A stretch of DNA of 32,320 bases, from assembly GCF_001039355.2 (NCBI RefSeq), contig NW_019774480.1:153326-185645 (forward strand). The letters run 5' to 3'. The stretch comes from Lingula anatina (lineage: Eukaryota > Brachiopoda > Lingulata > Lingulida > Lingulidae). Made by a program: the position numbers and the translations under genes. Each line of letters opens with the position of its first letter. Within the stretch, counting starts at the first letter, position 1. The notes below the pieces were generated by a model that saw only the letters and a list, made by a program, of their open reading frames with translations, did not search any database and was not told where the DNA came from. Shown here piece by piece: positions 1 to 17,681 of the stretch.

Positions 1-168
1 AAAAACACACGAACACACACTAATGAATCCGTTCACGGACGCAATTATTAGTTCATCTCTAAAGCATTTCGCAGCCTGTAACAATTTGATGAATAAGTAA
101 CTAAAAAAATACACTACCTCAAAGAAGTATGATAACAGCTCTGCCTTGGGCAAAATTGGTACCCTTAC

Positions 169-6287
<6,119 letters not shown>

Positions 6288-6363
6288 ATTTTCAAAATTC
6301 GAAACTCAGTGTTTACTGTCGAAGGAATCCGCAAAGCAAGTGTAAAGTCTGCGAAGAGTAGGG

Positions 6364-6375
6364 CCTTTATATATA
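6364..6375 (-). promoter_or_regulatory. TATA box of the EGF gene
   Basis: On the minus strand the sequence reads GTATATATAAAGG, a strong TATA consensus 77 bases upstream of the exon 1 ATG at 6287. A start site about 30 bases downstream (near 6335) would leave a 5' leader of roughly 50 bases. Confidence 0.6.
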
Positions 6376-6650
6376 CCCCAAGCGTCTTGTAGACGTGTTT
6401 CTTTCGTTGCCAATATCAACATCATTTTGGATGCAATTAAAAAAAGCAAATTTTCAACCCTTCTCTTCATTAATCCGTAATTTGTCATTAGTGTTCTTCC
6501 TACTTTTGTGTTAAAAAATGAATACAAAGTTGTTACAAAGTCAACGAATGTTTGTACAGCTTGGGTAAACTAGTAAACAAGGTTTTGCGTCATGCAGTGT
6601 GTGACTTCATGTATACTGCAAATGTACATTTTCGATTTTTCTCTCTCTTT

Positions 6651-6706
<56 letters not shown>

Positions 6707-6961
6707 TTGCACCTTCTCAGTAAGTGATTTTTATGAGTCTAGGAGAACCCCCACCCGGACAATTCCCCTACCTCACAATTCCACTGCGGCAAATCCCCTT
6801 CCCCTAAGACGATTCCCCGACAAGACACCCCCTTCCCAGAAAAAAATACACTTATTTTGCATTACCTAATTGAAGAATTTGAACATTTCTTGAATATTTT
6901 ACTGAAATTAGGAAAGAAAAGAATTGGCTTTCAACTACAGGATTCAGGAAGCTCATTAAAA
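6376..6961. other. Intergenic stretch upstream of the EGF promoter
   Basis: I see no gene. It contains a perfect (CT)n tract at 6654-6703 and, at 6741-6840, a C-run segment with CCCGGACAATTCCCC, ACGATTCCCC and similar. That motif is the same as the MULE termini at 18200-18260, so it is probably a decayed solo terminus of that family. Confidence 0.55.
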
Positions 6962-7932
6962 CCACCTTTACACTGGACGGCGTCCTTTTCGCGTCCGTTG
7001 TGCGGCCATGAAACTGTCTATGTCGGCGTTGGACGACCAAAGAACGCTCAGTGATCACTAAGATCGCAAAAAGAAGCATCACCGAGGACGCCGTGGTAGG
7101 CTTCAAGTTTTGAGCATGTACAAAAAAAAAAAAAAAAGAAAAAAAAAATCGCGCAGAAAACGCGATGGAGGATGGACGCTGCAGGGCCACTCGTGGTACA
7201 AAGAGAGGAAGCACACGCATTGTTTTAGTCCTAGAAAGGAGGCACAAGCATCACTTTGGTTGCAGAATGAATGTTCAAGATGCAGTTCTTGTGGCAGTTT
7301 TTGCAGAATACGTTGTGTCAGTTGGCCTTTTTTGTCTTTGGCGCCAGTCGACCCTTCTTGTAAAGACAACATTGGTCATATGGCTTTTTATCAGCCCATG
7401 CAGAACTTGCAATACAGTAGTTTGAAAAATGAAGGTTATTCCTGATTAATTTTTTCTTTTTCTGAAGATGTTCTTAATTGGGTGACCGGTTTAGAATTGA
7501 TTATAAAAAACATTATAGAGAGAGAATATATAGGAAGGACGCCCAAACAATGCTCGTCAGTCTAGCAGGAGACAGAAAGATCATAGAATGGTTGCCACTG
7601 ATCGCCGACGAAGGTACAGATAACGCGGGCAAGGACGCTCAATAGTTGCTCAAACATCTAAGTCGACACCGTGGGTTACAGGGGACGCACAAGGGAGGGA
7701 GGCAGGTCGCTCAGAGGACGCACAGGTCTCTCAGTGAACGCACAAGTGGCTTGCAGTTAAACACAAGTAGCAGTGGTTACAAGTAAAATCAAGATTTGGT
7801 CGTTCAAAGGACGCACAAGGGACGCAGAGACATTTAAAATGAGACACGGTTGCTTTGGCGACTATTGAGTGTCCTGACCATATTTTTGATCGTAGAAGGG
7901 ACGCAGAAAGGACGCAGTCCAATGTAAAGGTG
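6962..7932. mobile_element. 971-bp inverted-repeat DNA element (GGACGC family, long copy)
   Basis: The ends are CACCTTTACACTGGACGGCG at the left and the inverse, GCAGTCCAATGTAAAGGTG, at the right, giving TIRs of about 34 bp. The right third carries many direct subterminal GGACGCA or GGACGCACAAGG units. An internal GGTTGCA-AATGAATG segment matches the short copy at 1297-1509. Two overlapping open frames of about 90-110 codons in 7110-7445 begin in an A-rich tract. I recognise no transposase domain in them, so the element looks non-autonomous. No clear target-site duplication was found. Confidence 0.65.
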
Positions 7933-8010
7933 GGCTTTACGAGCATGGACATATCTGAGAGGTAATCTTGGATTATCAGATGCTGTGCCTCAAGTACACG
8001 TAGCCTAGCC

Positions 8011-8253
8011 TTAAGCCTAGGTCCCAACCGAGCGTACGGGCTGCTGCGTGTGGTCTACGAGCAAAAAAATGGGGAAAACGTAGGAGTTCGTGCGTGAGGA
8101 GCACGTCCATCGTGCGACTTTTGGAGCACGCAAACCGCACGTAGAAACTTTTTACCAATTACTTGATTTCTTCCCTGCGATCTAGCTACGTCCTAGCCGG
8201 ACGCAATGAACCTAAAACCGTGCGTCTAAAACGTTGTTGGGACCAAGGCTTTA
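8011..8253. mobile_element. 243-bp MITE-like element
   Basis: TTAAGCCTAGGTCCCAAC at the left is mirrored by GTTGGGACCAAGGCTTTA at the right, a terminal inverted repeat of about 18 bp. The interior has many CpG-containing ACG/CGT words in an otherwise AT-rich area and no open frame of interest. Confidence 0.6.
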
Positions 8254-11168
8254 CGGAAGATAAGTTATACTTAACGTTTTGCCGTAATAAAAGAAAATAT
8301 GTTACCGTTATGTTATTATTATTCCATTTTTTCAAACTTTTTATCTCTGTTTTGATTAGTTTTTTTTATATTTGTTTTTTTTTTCTTTTTAGATAATATT
8401 ATTATGTCATTTTATTAATAATGATAAAATATTACGAATGTCTGCGTCAAGCCCAAAGGGTAAAAAAAAAATAAAATGTTAAGTATTTACAGTACAACAA
8501 TAATACCACCTGCAGGAGAAGAGCACCATGAGGAAAAAAAAGGATGCATGTAGATAAACGAATAAGAAACAAGAAATCTCGTATGATAATTTCTAATCTT
8601 TAAGATCGATCATACAAAAAGGCATCAGCTGCTGCTGGTTAAGCGTTGTAAGGTATACTTACGAATAATAAACTACTATCTATTTGAACGCTGAACCTCT
8701 CCTGTTTGGAATGTTTGTTGAAAAACACAGCATGTGTTAGTAAGTAAACGGTTAGTGCAAATACCAATTACGTATTGCGAACAGATGGTACAGAGAGATG
8801 AAATATTTATGTGGTGTCCTTGACAAAACGCCTGTTTTACATTGTTGAAAATATTTGTGAATACAAAGCTTCTAATTCACCTTTGCCTTTCATTTCATTA
8901 TCTGAAGGTGAATACAAATGTTTCTTCTTGCTGAGTTCGCTTATAAGAGGGTCCCATGGAGGGGGGGGGGGAGTGATCACAGTTCTCAGGAAATAAAATC
9001 ACCAATTCACAAATCAATGTGAATAATATCTTATTAATATTTAATTAATGCACTTACATGCACTTACATGTAAATGCGAGTTGAAAATCTTAACTACTGG
9101 GTTGGACATCGTTTAGTGAGTGACAAAGAACAAAATACAGCATTCTTGGGTTCTTCACAGATCATGCTAAATAAAATGAACAACTCACGCATCTCGGAAA
9201 ATAAAAGTTCTTTTGACGAGCAACAAAAAATAACCAGTGGGACCCCTTTTTTACTCAACATTCCGTTGAGAAGGACAGGGTGAAAGTTAACGTCATTGTT
9301 AAATGGCATTAGTTTTCAAAGACCAAGGAGAGAAGATCTTGTCTACGGGAAAATAATGTCTATGACAATCACCGAAACTGTGTCGCTGGATAGGCACCGG
9401 GTACCAGGCGCCCTGGTTATTTGTTAACATTTAAAGGCTAAAGTTATGCCATCTGATAACAAAATTTCAAAACGATCATAACCACATTAGCGTTCTAACC
9501 TGAAGTTCTTCAGGATCGTGCTTTCATCAAAAATTAGAATTTAACCGAAACTGCATGTACAATATCTTATCAATTATTCGTTTAATAGCCATGGCGTGAA
9601 TGGTGACAAATGGTTAGAAATCTACCACACGTAAATGATCTCACATGGAACACACCAAGTTGGACATTTCGTGAAAATGGGCGCTTTCGCTCTCCGAAAC
9701 TCGCCTTCAGACTAAAGCTTGCAGCCAACGAATTCAAAAAGAGATGTTCTTTTAATGAACACGTGAAGCTTTTTATATCTTTTTAGTTAAATCTATTTCA
9801 GTGGCATTAAAACAAGACTGAATTTTGATCGGGAGAAAAATATTTTGACCAAAAGAGAAGTGCGTTTGATCTGTAAACAGTGCATACAGGTTTTTTTTTT
9901 TTTTTGTTTTGTTTTGTTTTCTAATTTATATTAGAGCCATCATCCAATTTTCTGGTCCCATGCATCATAATCAATAACCGTTTATCAACATTTACGGAAA
10001 CAAATTGAAAACGGGTATCATCACCGATAAGAATGTGTCAACATTTATCTTAGTATACTGCAACCCAATGTCCACTTAGGTAAAGCTCGTGTCAACTCTG
10101 TTCTAAATGATCACAGACACTGTTCCTCTATGTTAATAAAAGAGACAGCTGTTCACTTATTGTATATGCGAATCCCAGCAAATATCGAGAATGTCTGAGT
10201 AAACAGTCACAGGTGATCCATCGTATTCGACTATGACACCTGTTCTGAAAATCAAAACATTATCACAAGGGCGAACAATGCTTGCTTTTAATTGAACGTA
10301 TTTTAGCATCATTGGTGTATTCTAGTCTCTTATATTTTTTCGGGCGTAATAAAACAAGTGTTACCTCTATTTCCGAGCCATGACAGAGGTCTAATATCTC
10401 GAAAGTGAGGCAACGGTCAAGAACGTTAGTTTGGTATAAGGTTGTAAGCTCGTAAAATTGGCTTCTTTCATGACGTGTATAGCTTGACAAGCATCAATAT
10501 TCAGCTTTTTTATTTCTAAATTTCAAACTAAAATAAAAATTACACACCTTACAATGAAAATCATTCTTGTCGGTCTGCCTGAAATCGATCCATTGCAGAT
10601 GTTATAAATTCAAACTCGTAAACACACCTGCGTGACTTAATTCTCTAATGTTTGCTACGTTGACTTGTATGACCTTACCCAGGTATGGTGGTCATTAACG
10701 GACGCTGCATGTTCTGTACAAACACAAGGTTACCGAAATAGTAATGAACAACAAACGAATCCTCAGTCCAAGGCCCACGGGCACAAATCCGACAGATAGT
10801 ATCTGAAGACTCGGACCTCTATTCATGACGCTATAAAAAGTACCGGTACTGGTACATCACAATTAAATGATAGATACACCATGAGTCACCGAGCTTAAGT
10901 ATTACAAGTGTAATGGCGAGCCGAAGACTCGTATGTAATGGTTTCCTCACTGCAGAATCAGGTTCGAAGTTTGGGGTGGGACAGTATGAACGAACCGACC
11001 TTTTTGCCGGAAAATCACGGAAATCTCACTAAATTTAGAATATACTAGAGGATCTGAAACTCTCTTGATAGCCCCCTTTTCGCTATCGTACAAAAAAAAA
11101 AAAAAAAAAACTCTGGCATGTTAAATTGATTCGCCTGTCACTCGTTCACCCTCATTCCTCATCGTCTA
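8254..11168. other. Intergenic stretch with no recognised gene
   Basis: About 2.9 kb between small repeats. Only short open frames with no recognisable motifs occur. Visible features are T-rich and A-rich runs (8345-8395, 9892-9915), a G run at 8961-8971, and a TATA-like CTATAAAAAG near 10831 with no gene following on the plus strand. Confidence 0.5.
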
Positions 11169-11400
11169 CAGTGGCAGATTTATGGGGAGGGGGGGGGGAG
11201 GGTCAGGAGGGTCCTGACCACCCTATGTCCACTCCAATAGTCCCTGCTTGAAATTAGAATTTTGACTAGCTGAATCAATAAGCCGTAACAAATGGCACCG
11301 TTCAAAATTAGTAAATATTTCACCGGAACCCGAAGGTGGGCTGAGAGTCAGCTTCGCATCGGCGACACCCCCCCTCCCCTTTAAAGAATGCTGGTCTGAG
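11169..11400. mobile_element. Non-autonomous inverted-repeat element, copy 2 (GGATCCGCC type)
   Basis: It starts CAGTGGCAGATTTATGGGG with a long G run and shares TTGAAATTAGAATTTTG and GTAACAAATGGCACCGT with the copy at 605-865. The right terminus (AATGCTGGTCTGAG) is degenerate. No coding content. Confidence 0.55.
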
Positions 11401-12564
11401 ACATAGGCAATGTCACCTTAAGGGACCGGAAATAGGAACTATCTACCGGGGCCACAGATTGATTTTTTCAACTGAAACTGAAAGGTATACATCTGACTTT
11501 TTCTTGACAACTTTTACTCATGTCCTGCAAGAATTCTTGCTTGGAATTAATTTTTCAACACTCAGCTGACATTAAGAATACAGAAGGCCCTAAACATGCA
11601 TGAGTAAAATATCGCAAGGGCAGCCAATCAAAGGACGTGGTTTAAGCTAGATACATGTGCAATACTCGTCACCAAGCTGTAGGTGAAATTTGCTCGCGTA
11701 TATTGTCTCGCCTGCGGATCGACATGACACTCATAATGTTTCCCGTGCAGCTCGGCAACTCTAATTGTATGTGTCACTTACTTTTAGAAAAGCATCCATC
11801 GAGTAATTTTGTTTTCTAAGATGTTGATTTTTACACACAGCAGATGGGTAATTAACGGTACGGACGATTTCAGAAAGATTTTCAGAAGATAGTCCTGCCT
11901 TGATTAAAAAAAAGAGGAAACTTCAAGCGGGTATTGTAGGTCCTACTACAGGGCGGTATGTCTTTTACCAGTGGTCTCACAGGTTTACTTTAGTCAATGA
12001 ATCATAACTTTACATCAGTCAATGTGAGAGGATATCGAATCTACTAGTGCATGGGGGTTTAAACCTTGGGTTGCCCTTTGAATTTCTCTTTTACTGATCC
12101 GGAGGGTCTATATTAAGTTGACTACTCCTTCTCGTATCTCTCCCCCCTTACCCCCCCTTACCCCAAAGAAAAAAATAAATATTTATGTGAAGAAGAAAAT
12201 CAGAAAAGACACGACTGCCCATGATCTCTCCCGTATAATACTTTTTTCAGGTGTAATTAGCCGACAAAACATTTTACTTCTGTTTTGCATTGCACAAATG
12301 TTAATTTGTTGCCTATAAACATTGTAGCCAGTAGGTTTTAATGTTTCCTTAACATATGTCACTAAAAGAAAGCTATAATATTTAATGGAAATGCCTCACC
12401 TCATCCTCAGTGATGATGGTTTTAATGAAGAAGTGCTCTGTACGGGGTATATTATGATATTAAAACGCATAAGACAATGTTCTGATGTCAGCTGTTAAGC
12501 CCTTTAATCCATACATTTGATTACGCAAATATATGCTTGTCTGAGGAAGAGTTGAAATGGGTTT
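11401..12564. other. Intergenic and 3' flank of the VioB-like gene
   Basis: No gene is seen. The part next to 12565 would hold the 3' UTR of the VioB-like gene. No AATAAA lies close downstream on the minus strand; ATTAAA variants occur near 12380 and 12419, so the poly(A) site is undecided. Confidence 0.5.
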
Positions 12565-15500
12565 TTAACCACTTGAGGATGACAAGAATTTAAAGGTTGG
12601 CCCTGCCGTGGGTCCTTTAATGTCCATGGTGGCAGGGATCTCTGCCAGTGCTTTTCCTTGCAGGGACAAGGCGTGCATTAAAGCAATGCAATCCCGAAGC
12701 TTATCGGGTTTCCCCGAAAAGCTCTCCTGAAGACAATGTAAGAGATTCGTGTACATTCGGTCAAAAATGCCTGACATCGCAATCGCTCGGGGATTTCCGG
12801 CCAAATTAAGGGAGTTGGGGTTATCAATTGTGGGCCATACGCCATGTTTGTTAAAAGGGATGCGTGGTCCGGTGTATTCGTATTTAACATGGCATTGGAT
12901 TTCTTCTTCCTGACGGACACTGTAAAGGTTGTGTTCGCATTTTCCATTTCCCTCTTTTTTTCCACTTTTACTATGACCTCCATGCGCGTTATCATTCCTA
13001 GCGTTCTTCTGTATCAAAGTCACAAATGTAAACTGGTTTTTATTACAAGACTCACTGTTTGGATTCAGGCGTTCTTCAGGAAACTCCTTACCATTGGCCA
13101 TCTTACCTGTGACGCGAATTTCTCTCCCCTGAACGATCTGTGCAAATTTATAATAGTGTGAAAGATCACCCAGGTCTCTTGTCAACGGCATGCACGCGTC
13201 CCCACCCTCCCCTTGTTCGGTTATCAAAGCAATGGCGTCTAGGGCCGATGACAGGTTGAAAATTAGAAAAGGTTTAATGCTTTCTCTCATACCGTACCAG
13301 AGGCTCTCGTTAATTTGATAACCCGGATCGCCCGTGAATATATCAATGTCGTTTTTGCTCAAATTGACTAGAATGGATTTGATTCGGTTATAGAATGATG
13401 ATATGGTATTGCTGTAGTTAGATGACAAAAACTTATAACAGTTCGTGCTAATGTCCTGTTTCGGTGCCTTCTCTGCACTGTACTTAGTGTAGGGTTTGTG
13501 ATCAACAGAACACGATGGTGGTGCTGCACTGTCCTGGCAATCTGACTTATCATGACCGGGAACAATATTACCGTTACTTCTGGAACAGCTCGCCGAAATT
13601 TCCTGGGCAGGTTTCTCCATTTCCATAAATACCGATTCAATGTATTCTATAGATACGTGCTCCAGGGAAATCAGTAGATCGGGGCGGACACCCCCGGGTA
13701 ACTTGGTCGGATACTCGGGGACCACCCCGGGTGAGGTGACATCAGGTGCCCCTCCCACTGCGTTGAGGATATTAGCAACCAACACCATGTGCAGCATCTC
13801 TTGCACTACAACACTGCGTATGGTCTGTGCTATATAGGTATTACTCCCGTCCTTGATGGACATTAGGGCGGACAGATAAGGCGGTATGGTTGTGAACTCC
13901 AGCATCAGGGCCTGCTGTAGGAGTTCCCGAAGTTTGGTTACGGAAGCTGCGTCGGTGCCGAGCAAAGGATTATCAAGCCAATTTAGTATCATTTCTTTCT
14001 TTTTTCGTGAAAGATCCCTCGTCACAGGCATGTGGTTTGGGTGGTGTAGGGGAAGATCGAGAACAAATCTGATCTTGTCCGCGTTTCTTACCACGCTTTC
14101 ATAGTTCGTCAGCTCGAGGAATTTCCCCATTACAGGGTACAGCTTGCTGTAGGGTTCAAATATTGGTAACACGTGGTCGTACCACGTTGGAGCATTTGGT
14201 ATGTCATATTTCTGAAACACGTGGATGCCAAGAACAAATACTGAAGAATCGCCTAATGTTGTTTCGTCGGCAAGGTCAGTGGTAACGGTGAAGTTCACAT
14301 ATAAAAGATATAATTGAGACCCCTGCAGAACCACCCTATTTCTGTAGTCTCCTTTCTCTTCTATTGGATCATGGGCTGTGATGTCAATGTTAGCGATACC
14401 ATTTTCATCAGTTTCCACTGGTTTCGGTAGAGACAGAGCCCGTTGGGGGATGCTAAAGCCAGGAGTACACGGGCCACATAACTGAAAAACGCTTGCGTCC
14501 CCTGTGTCCCCAAATGTCACGCTTATTGCAACACCTGAAATCGGGACACCGAACTTGCTGGCAAATACGGTAAAATTCCACCTGTCACCTGGATCTTTTT
14601 TAAAGGTGTTGTTGTACATGGCACCAACAACTATACCGTGGACACGTTCGGCGAGGACAACCTGCTTACACTGCGACACGCTTATGAGGTTTTTGTCACC
14701 TTCGTTGCCGTTGTCTTCAACGTTGACACTACCGCTTTCATCACCATTCTTTTTGTTCGTCAAGTTCATGTCACCGGGCAGTGTTATTCTGAATAGAACC
14801 AGTGGCAATCTAGATACATGAACTACTTGGTCATCAGAAAGGTCAAAGGTCACGACTCCTGCTGTGTCCTGATACCAGTCCGGCGCAGAATAGTTCACCT
14901 CTGAAATAACACGTACGATATCATCACATTGGGCCATTTCGTTGGGGTCAAGGTCGCCGCTGAGTCCAGGGTCATCAATCTCCCTCTTTTTGTACACGCC
15001 GAGAGCAATCCTGCCAATCTTGTCAGGGTCATACTGGCCCTCCATAGTCGTCCTTAGACTGTTTCCAAAATCAACAGTGAGCAATTTCAGTTCAGTGTTC
15101 AGAACAAAGGGAGCGTGGCAAAATGGAAGACCGGCACACTCAATTTCTTCGGCGCGTAGTATTCGGCTGCTGCGCATGTGTGGAATGGAATCGCTGGAGT
15201 GATGAGGGCCAATGGTGCCAGTCAACCGTCCCATCAAGAAGTCTTCACTGGTGGTGTTGAGAGCGCTGTCGAATATGTCCATGTTGAATTTGATTGATAG
15301 TGCCTGGCCACTGGCCTCCGAGATCTCGTCTAAGAAACGAGACTGGTAGGTCAGTTCTAACCACTCGACGTCTCCGAGGACGGACTTGAAATGCGCAGCC
15401 GCAGAGGCTGTATACAATGACGCGGTCTCGGCGCACTTAAACCAGAAATTCTGGTTGGGCGTTGGGATCATGGTGGCCCGGAATCCCCCAGGGACGTGTA

Positions 15501-15581
15501 GTGTGAGACCGTAGAGTGAAGGGAGGGTGTCGCAGATGGTGTAAATATCTATCAGTTTGGCAGGCGAAGCTAGGAACCAGT
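12565..15581 (-). CDS. VioB-like gene exon 4 (3.0-kb terminal exon)
   Basis: One uninterrupted exon of 1004 codons plus TAA. The acceptor follows a pyrimidine tract (CTCCCCCTTTCCTTAAAG). Coding starts DWFLASPAKLIDIYTICD, which lies upstream of the first Met of the longest open frame; that Met (15471) is therefore internal, not the start. The exon holds the beta-rich middle, the ferritin-like core and the conserved C-terminus. A hydrophilic segment at about 775-825 (Ser, Lys, Cys) looks like a lineage insert. Confidence 0.92.
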
Positions 15582-17548
15582 CTTTAAGGAAAGGGGGAGT
15601 TATATTAAGTTAACACTCAATTGCAAAATAGAATGTATTAAATAAATTCTGAAACTTACATTTAGCGGCTAATCGATGTTGCGGTCTCACCGTTTCAGTG
15701 AAAGATAGAATCATTTAGTCTAAGAAGAAGAAAGAGAGGAAGAAGTAGAAGAAGTCGTACAATAATGCACAGACCTAAACTATACTTCAGCAAACAGTTA
15801 CGTGACTGTGTTAGAGAAGACCAAAAGGTCTGGTAAACACAATCTATTCTTTACAGTATTTGCAAGCAATGTATTGTGTTAGAGAAGACAAGAGACTCCG
15901 GTAAACACAATATTTTCTTTACAAATGCCACAAGTGCATTACTTGCAAATCTTGAAAGCACAAAACAACATAGCGCTATACAACACAACACCACATAATT
16001 GAAAGAAAAGTAACAAAACATAAAGCATCTGTCAGCTTCACCTTCCACCTTTTCTCCAACGATTGCATCATTGTAGGTACACGTCCCATCCCCGTAGCAT
16101 ACTGATGTCACGTACGTCTCGTAAAACATAAAATTTCCAGTACCCTGAAATTAAGGAACAAGACATATTCAGCTAGAAAAAAATGATAAAAATGTTTCAG
16201 TTATTTTGTTCGAAGCAAGAAAATTCAACGAGCATTTATTTTGATTCATTGTAGTTCTAATGAGGCAGCTTATTAGCGTATACGCATACTAAAAGAACAG
16301 ACCCACCAGCCTACGTACAGGTAGTACTGCTATTTTTTCACACTCCGTAAACTAATATCAAATGTTGAAATTTATGCCATCCCTGTTGCGCTGATGAAAC
16401 CTTTATTATACCTTACCCGAGGCTATATACGTCTAAGGATAGTGTGTGTTGTATACATGTATGTCATCAAAATTTTGATATAAGCTTAAAACCAATCTTG
16501 GATTCTGGCATTGACCGCCAGATGTCTAATATTAACGGGCGTAGGTCATGAGACTAAAGATATTTTACCTGAATATTAAACCCATGTCGTTCGCTTGGAA
16601 GGCGGGGCCCACTATAAAGGCTCATATTGAGGTTATATAAATAATTGTTGGAAGTAATGGGATCGACATAAAAACGTCCTGCAAAATGTAGGCGAGGAAA
16701 GCCAAGATAGGAATAAATGGCATCTGAAAGTGATAGAAAATGTCTACAAATATATAGGTTTCGACATACTGTAGTATCAACCTTTGCGCCTTCATATAAT
16801 AATACAGCTTACACTGCAGATATTATGTAGCCTATCACTTTGTGACCCCATTCCCATACATAGATCGATCTAGCAGGATCGACCCATCTCCGAGGGATTT
16901 CTCGCTAAATTATATTGGCCTAAGCGACTCTGATGTCTGGCACGCCTACTGAAGCTGTTAGGGGGTAATTGACTATCGTTTAGCAGCTTTAATAGGCCTG
17001 CTAGACACCTTAGCCCCTTTATCCGAATGCAATTTTGCAAGAAACCCCTCGGAGATGGGTCGATCCTGCTAGATCGATCTAGGTATGGGAATGGGATCTA
17101 TGAAATTAGACGTTGCCAGTGATAATGGGAAAATACATCTACCAGCAGACACGACCGCCTATTCTATGACAGACAATTATTAATATTGCCATACTGCTGG
17201 ATACAAGTACATACAGGTTATGTCTTAAAATGAAGGACTCAGAGACAAGAACATGTTGATTCATTTCATTTGGTGAATTTGATTGCAGCAACTAAAAGGG
17301 GAAGCTACAGGACGTGCGTGTAATATGTAAAATTCAAAGACTGATTCTGGATTTTCTTAAGGTGATGGATAGATAAAAATGATTTTGTCTCAATTCATAA
17401 GCGTGAGTGACTTGTTAACGATATCAAACTGGAAACCAAGGACTGCTAACAAAAATTACTTACCTGGTCCATCGTCGGCGCGAAGACAGAGGAAGAAGGA
17501 CACCAAAATTGTCACCATGAGGCCAAGGGTAAATGAAATAGTCCCCAT
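12565..17548 (-). CDS. Secreted VioB/RebD-like ferritin-like-domain enzyme (four exons)
   Basis: Exons 17464-17548, 16569-16723, 16042-16144 and 12565-15581 join in phases 1, 0, 1 to encode about 1119 residues. Residues 1-25 look like a signal peptide. Residues 34-44 read YLGFPRLHFAG, the N-terminal motif of VioB/RebD proteins. A ferritin-like helical core spans about 663-723, with MLEFTTIPPYL (Glu676) and VVQEMLH (Glu709, His712) as likely metal ligands. Next come TEQGEGGD (902-909), SHYYKF (922-927) and PTAGP (1105-1109), in family order. Bacterial VioB and RebD, about 1000 residues long, couple two imines of indole-3-pyruvate in violacein and rebeccamycin synthesis. Here the signal peptide and several N-x-S/T sites suggest secretion or a lumenal location. 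Substrate and product are unknown, and no tryptophan oxidase partner is in the window. The homology is firm; the activity is inferred. Confidence 0.87.
15807..15945. repeat. Two-copy direct repeat in VioB-like intron 3
   Basis: Units beginning TGTGTTAGAGAAGAC and continuing GGTAAACACAAT...TTCTTTACA start at 15807 and 15875, a period of 68 bases. It is intronic, with no coding potential on either strand. Confidence 0.7.
16042..16144 (-). CDS. VioB-like gene exon 3
   Basis: A 103-nt exon between ATTTCAG and GTGAAG, reading GTGNFMFYETYVTSVCYGDG and on to VGEKVE. It enters in phase 0 and leaves in phase 1, exactly as needed by exons 2 and 4. Confidence 0.85.
16569..16723 (-). CDS. VioB-like gene exon 2
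   Basis: A 155-nt exon between ACTTTCAG and GTAAAA. It carries the family N-terminal motif YLGFPRLHFAGRF followed by YVDPITSNNYLYN. An internal TTTGCAG could be mistaken for the acceptor, but that would remove the conserved motif. Confidence 0.85.
16847..17096. mobile_element. 250-bp foldback/MITE element in VioB-like intron 1
   Basis: CCCATTCCCATACATAGATC, continuing through GATCTAGCAGGATCGACCC and ATCTCCGAGGG, is mirrored almost perfectly at 17036-17096, giving TIRs of about 58 bp. A shorter inner pair (GCCTACTGAAGCTG and CAGCTTTAATAGGC) extends the symmetry, so the whole element could fold into a hairpin. No open frame. Confidence 0.8.
17464..17548 (-). CDS. VioB-like gene exon 1: start and signal peptide
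   Basis: The ATG at 17548 opens MGTISFTLGLMVTILVSF and continues FLCLRADDGP. The exon ends in G followed by GTAAGTAA. The single base left over joins AT of exon 2 to make Asp. A second in-frame Met occurs at residue 11. Confidence 0.8.
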
Positions 17549-17670
17549 AGCTCCTGTATTGTCCCCTTTTCTGATACGATATGGCGACTGCCGTGATGTG
17601 TGTTGCTTTATTCCTTTGCAAATGCGTATTGTATGAATGTGATAGCTTAACGGATGTTACAACCCATAGA

Positions 17671-17681
17671 CTATATAAAAA
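17671..17681 (-). promoter_or_regulatory. Possible TATA box of the VioB-like gene
   Basis: The minus strand reads TTTTTATATAG, with a TATATAG core, 123 bases upstream of the ATG. The opposite strand reads TATATAAAAAG, an even better match, so orientation is not proven by sequence alone. Confidence 0.4.

Noticed and set aside
7110-7445. Lysine-rich frame and an overlapping frame inside the 971-bp element
   Set aside because: The N-terminus comes from an A-rich tract, the frames overlap, and no transposase or other domain is recognisable.
10831-10840. TATA-like CTATAAAAAG on the plus strand
   Set aside because: No gene or plausible first exon follows within several hundred bases.
12678-15436. 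Several antisense and out-of-frame open frames inside the 3-kb VioB-like exon
   Set aside because: They are shadows of a real long coding exon on the minus strand.
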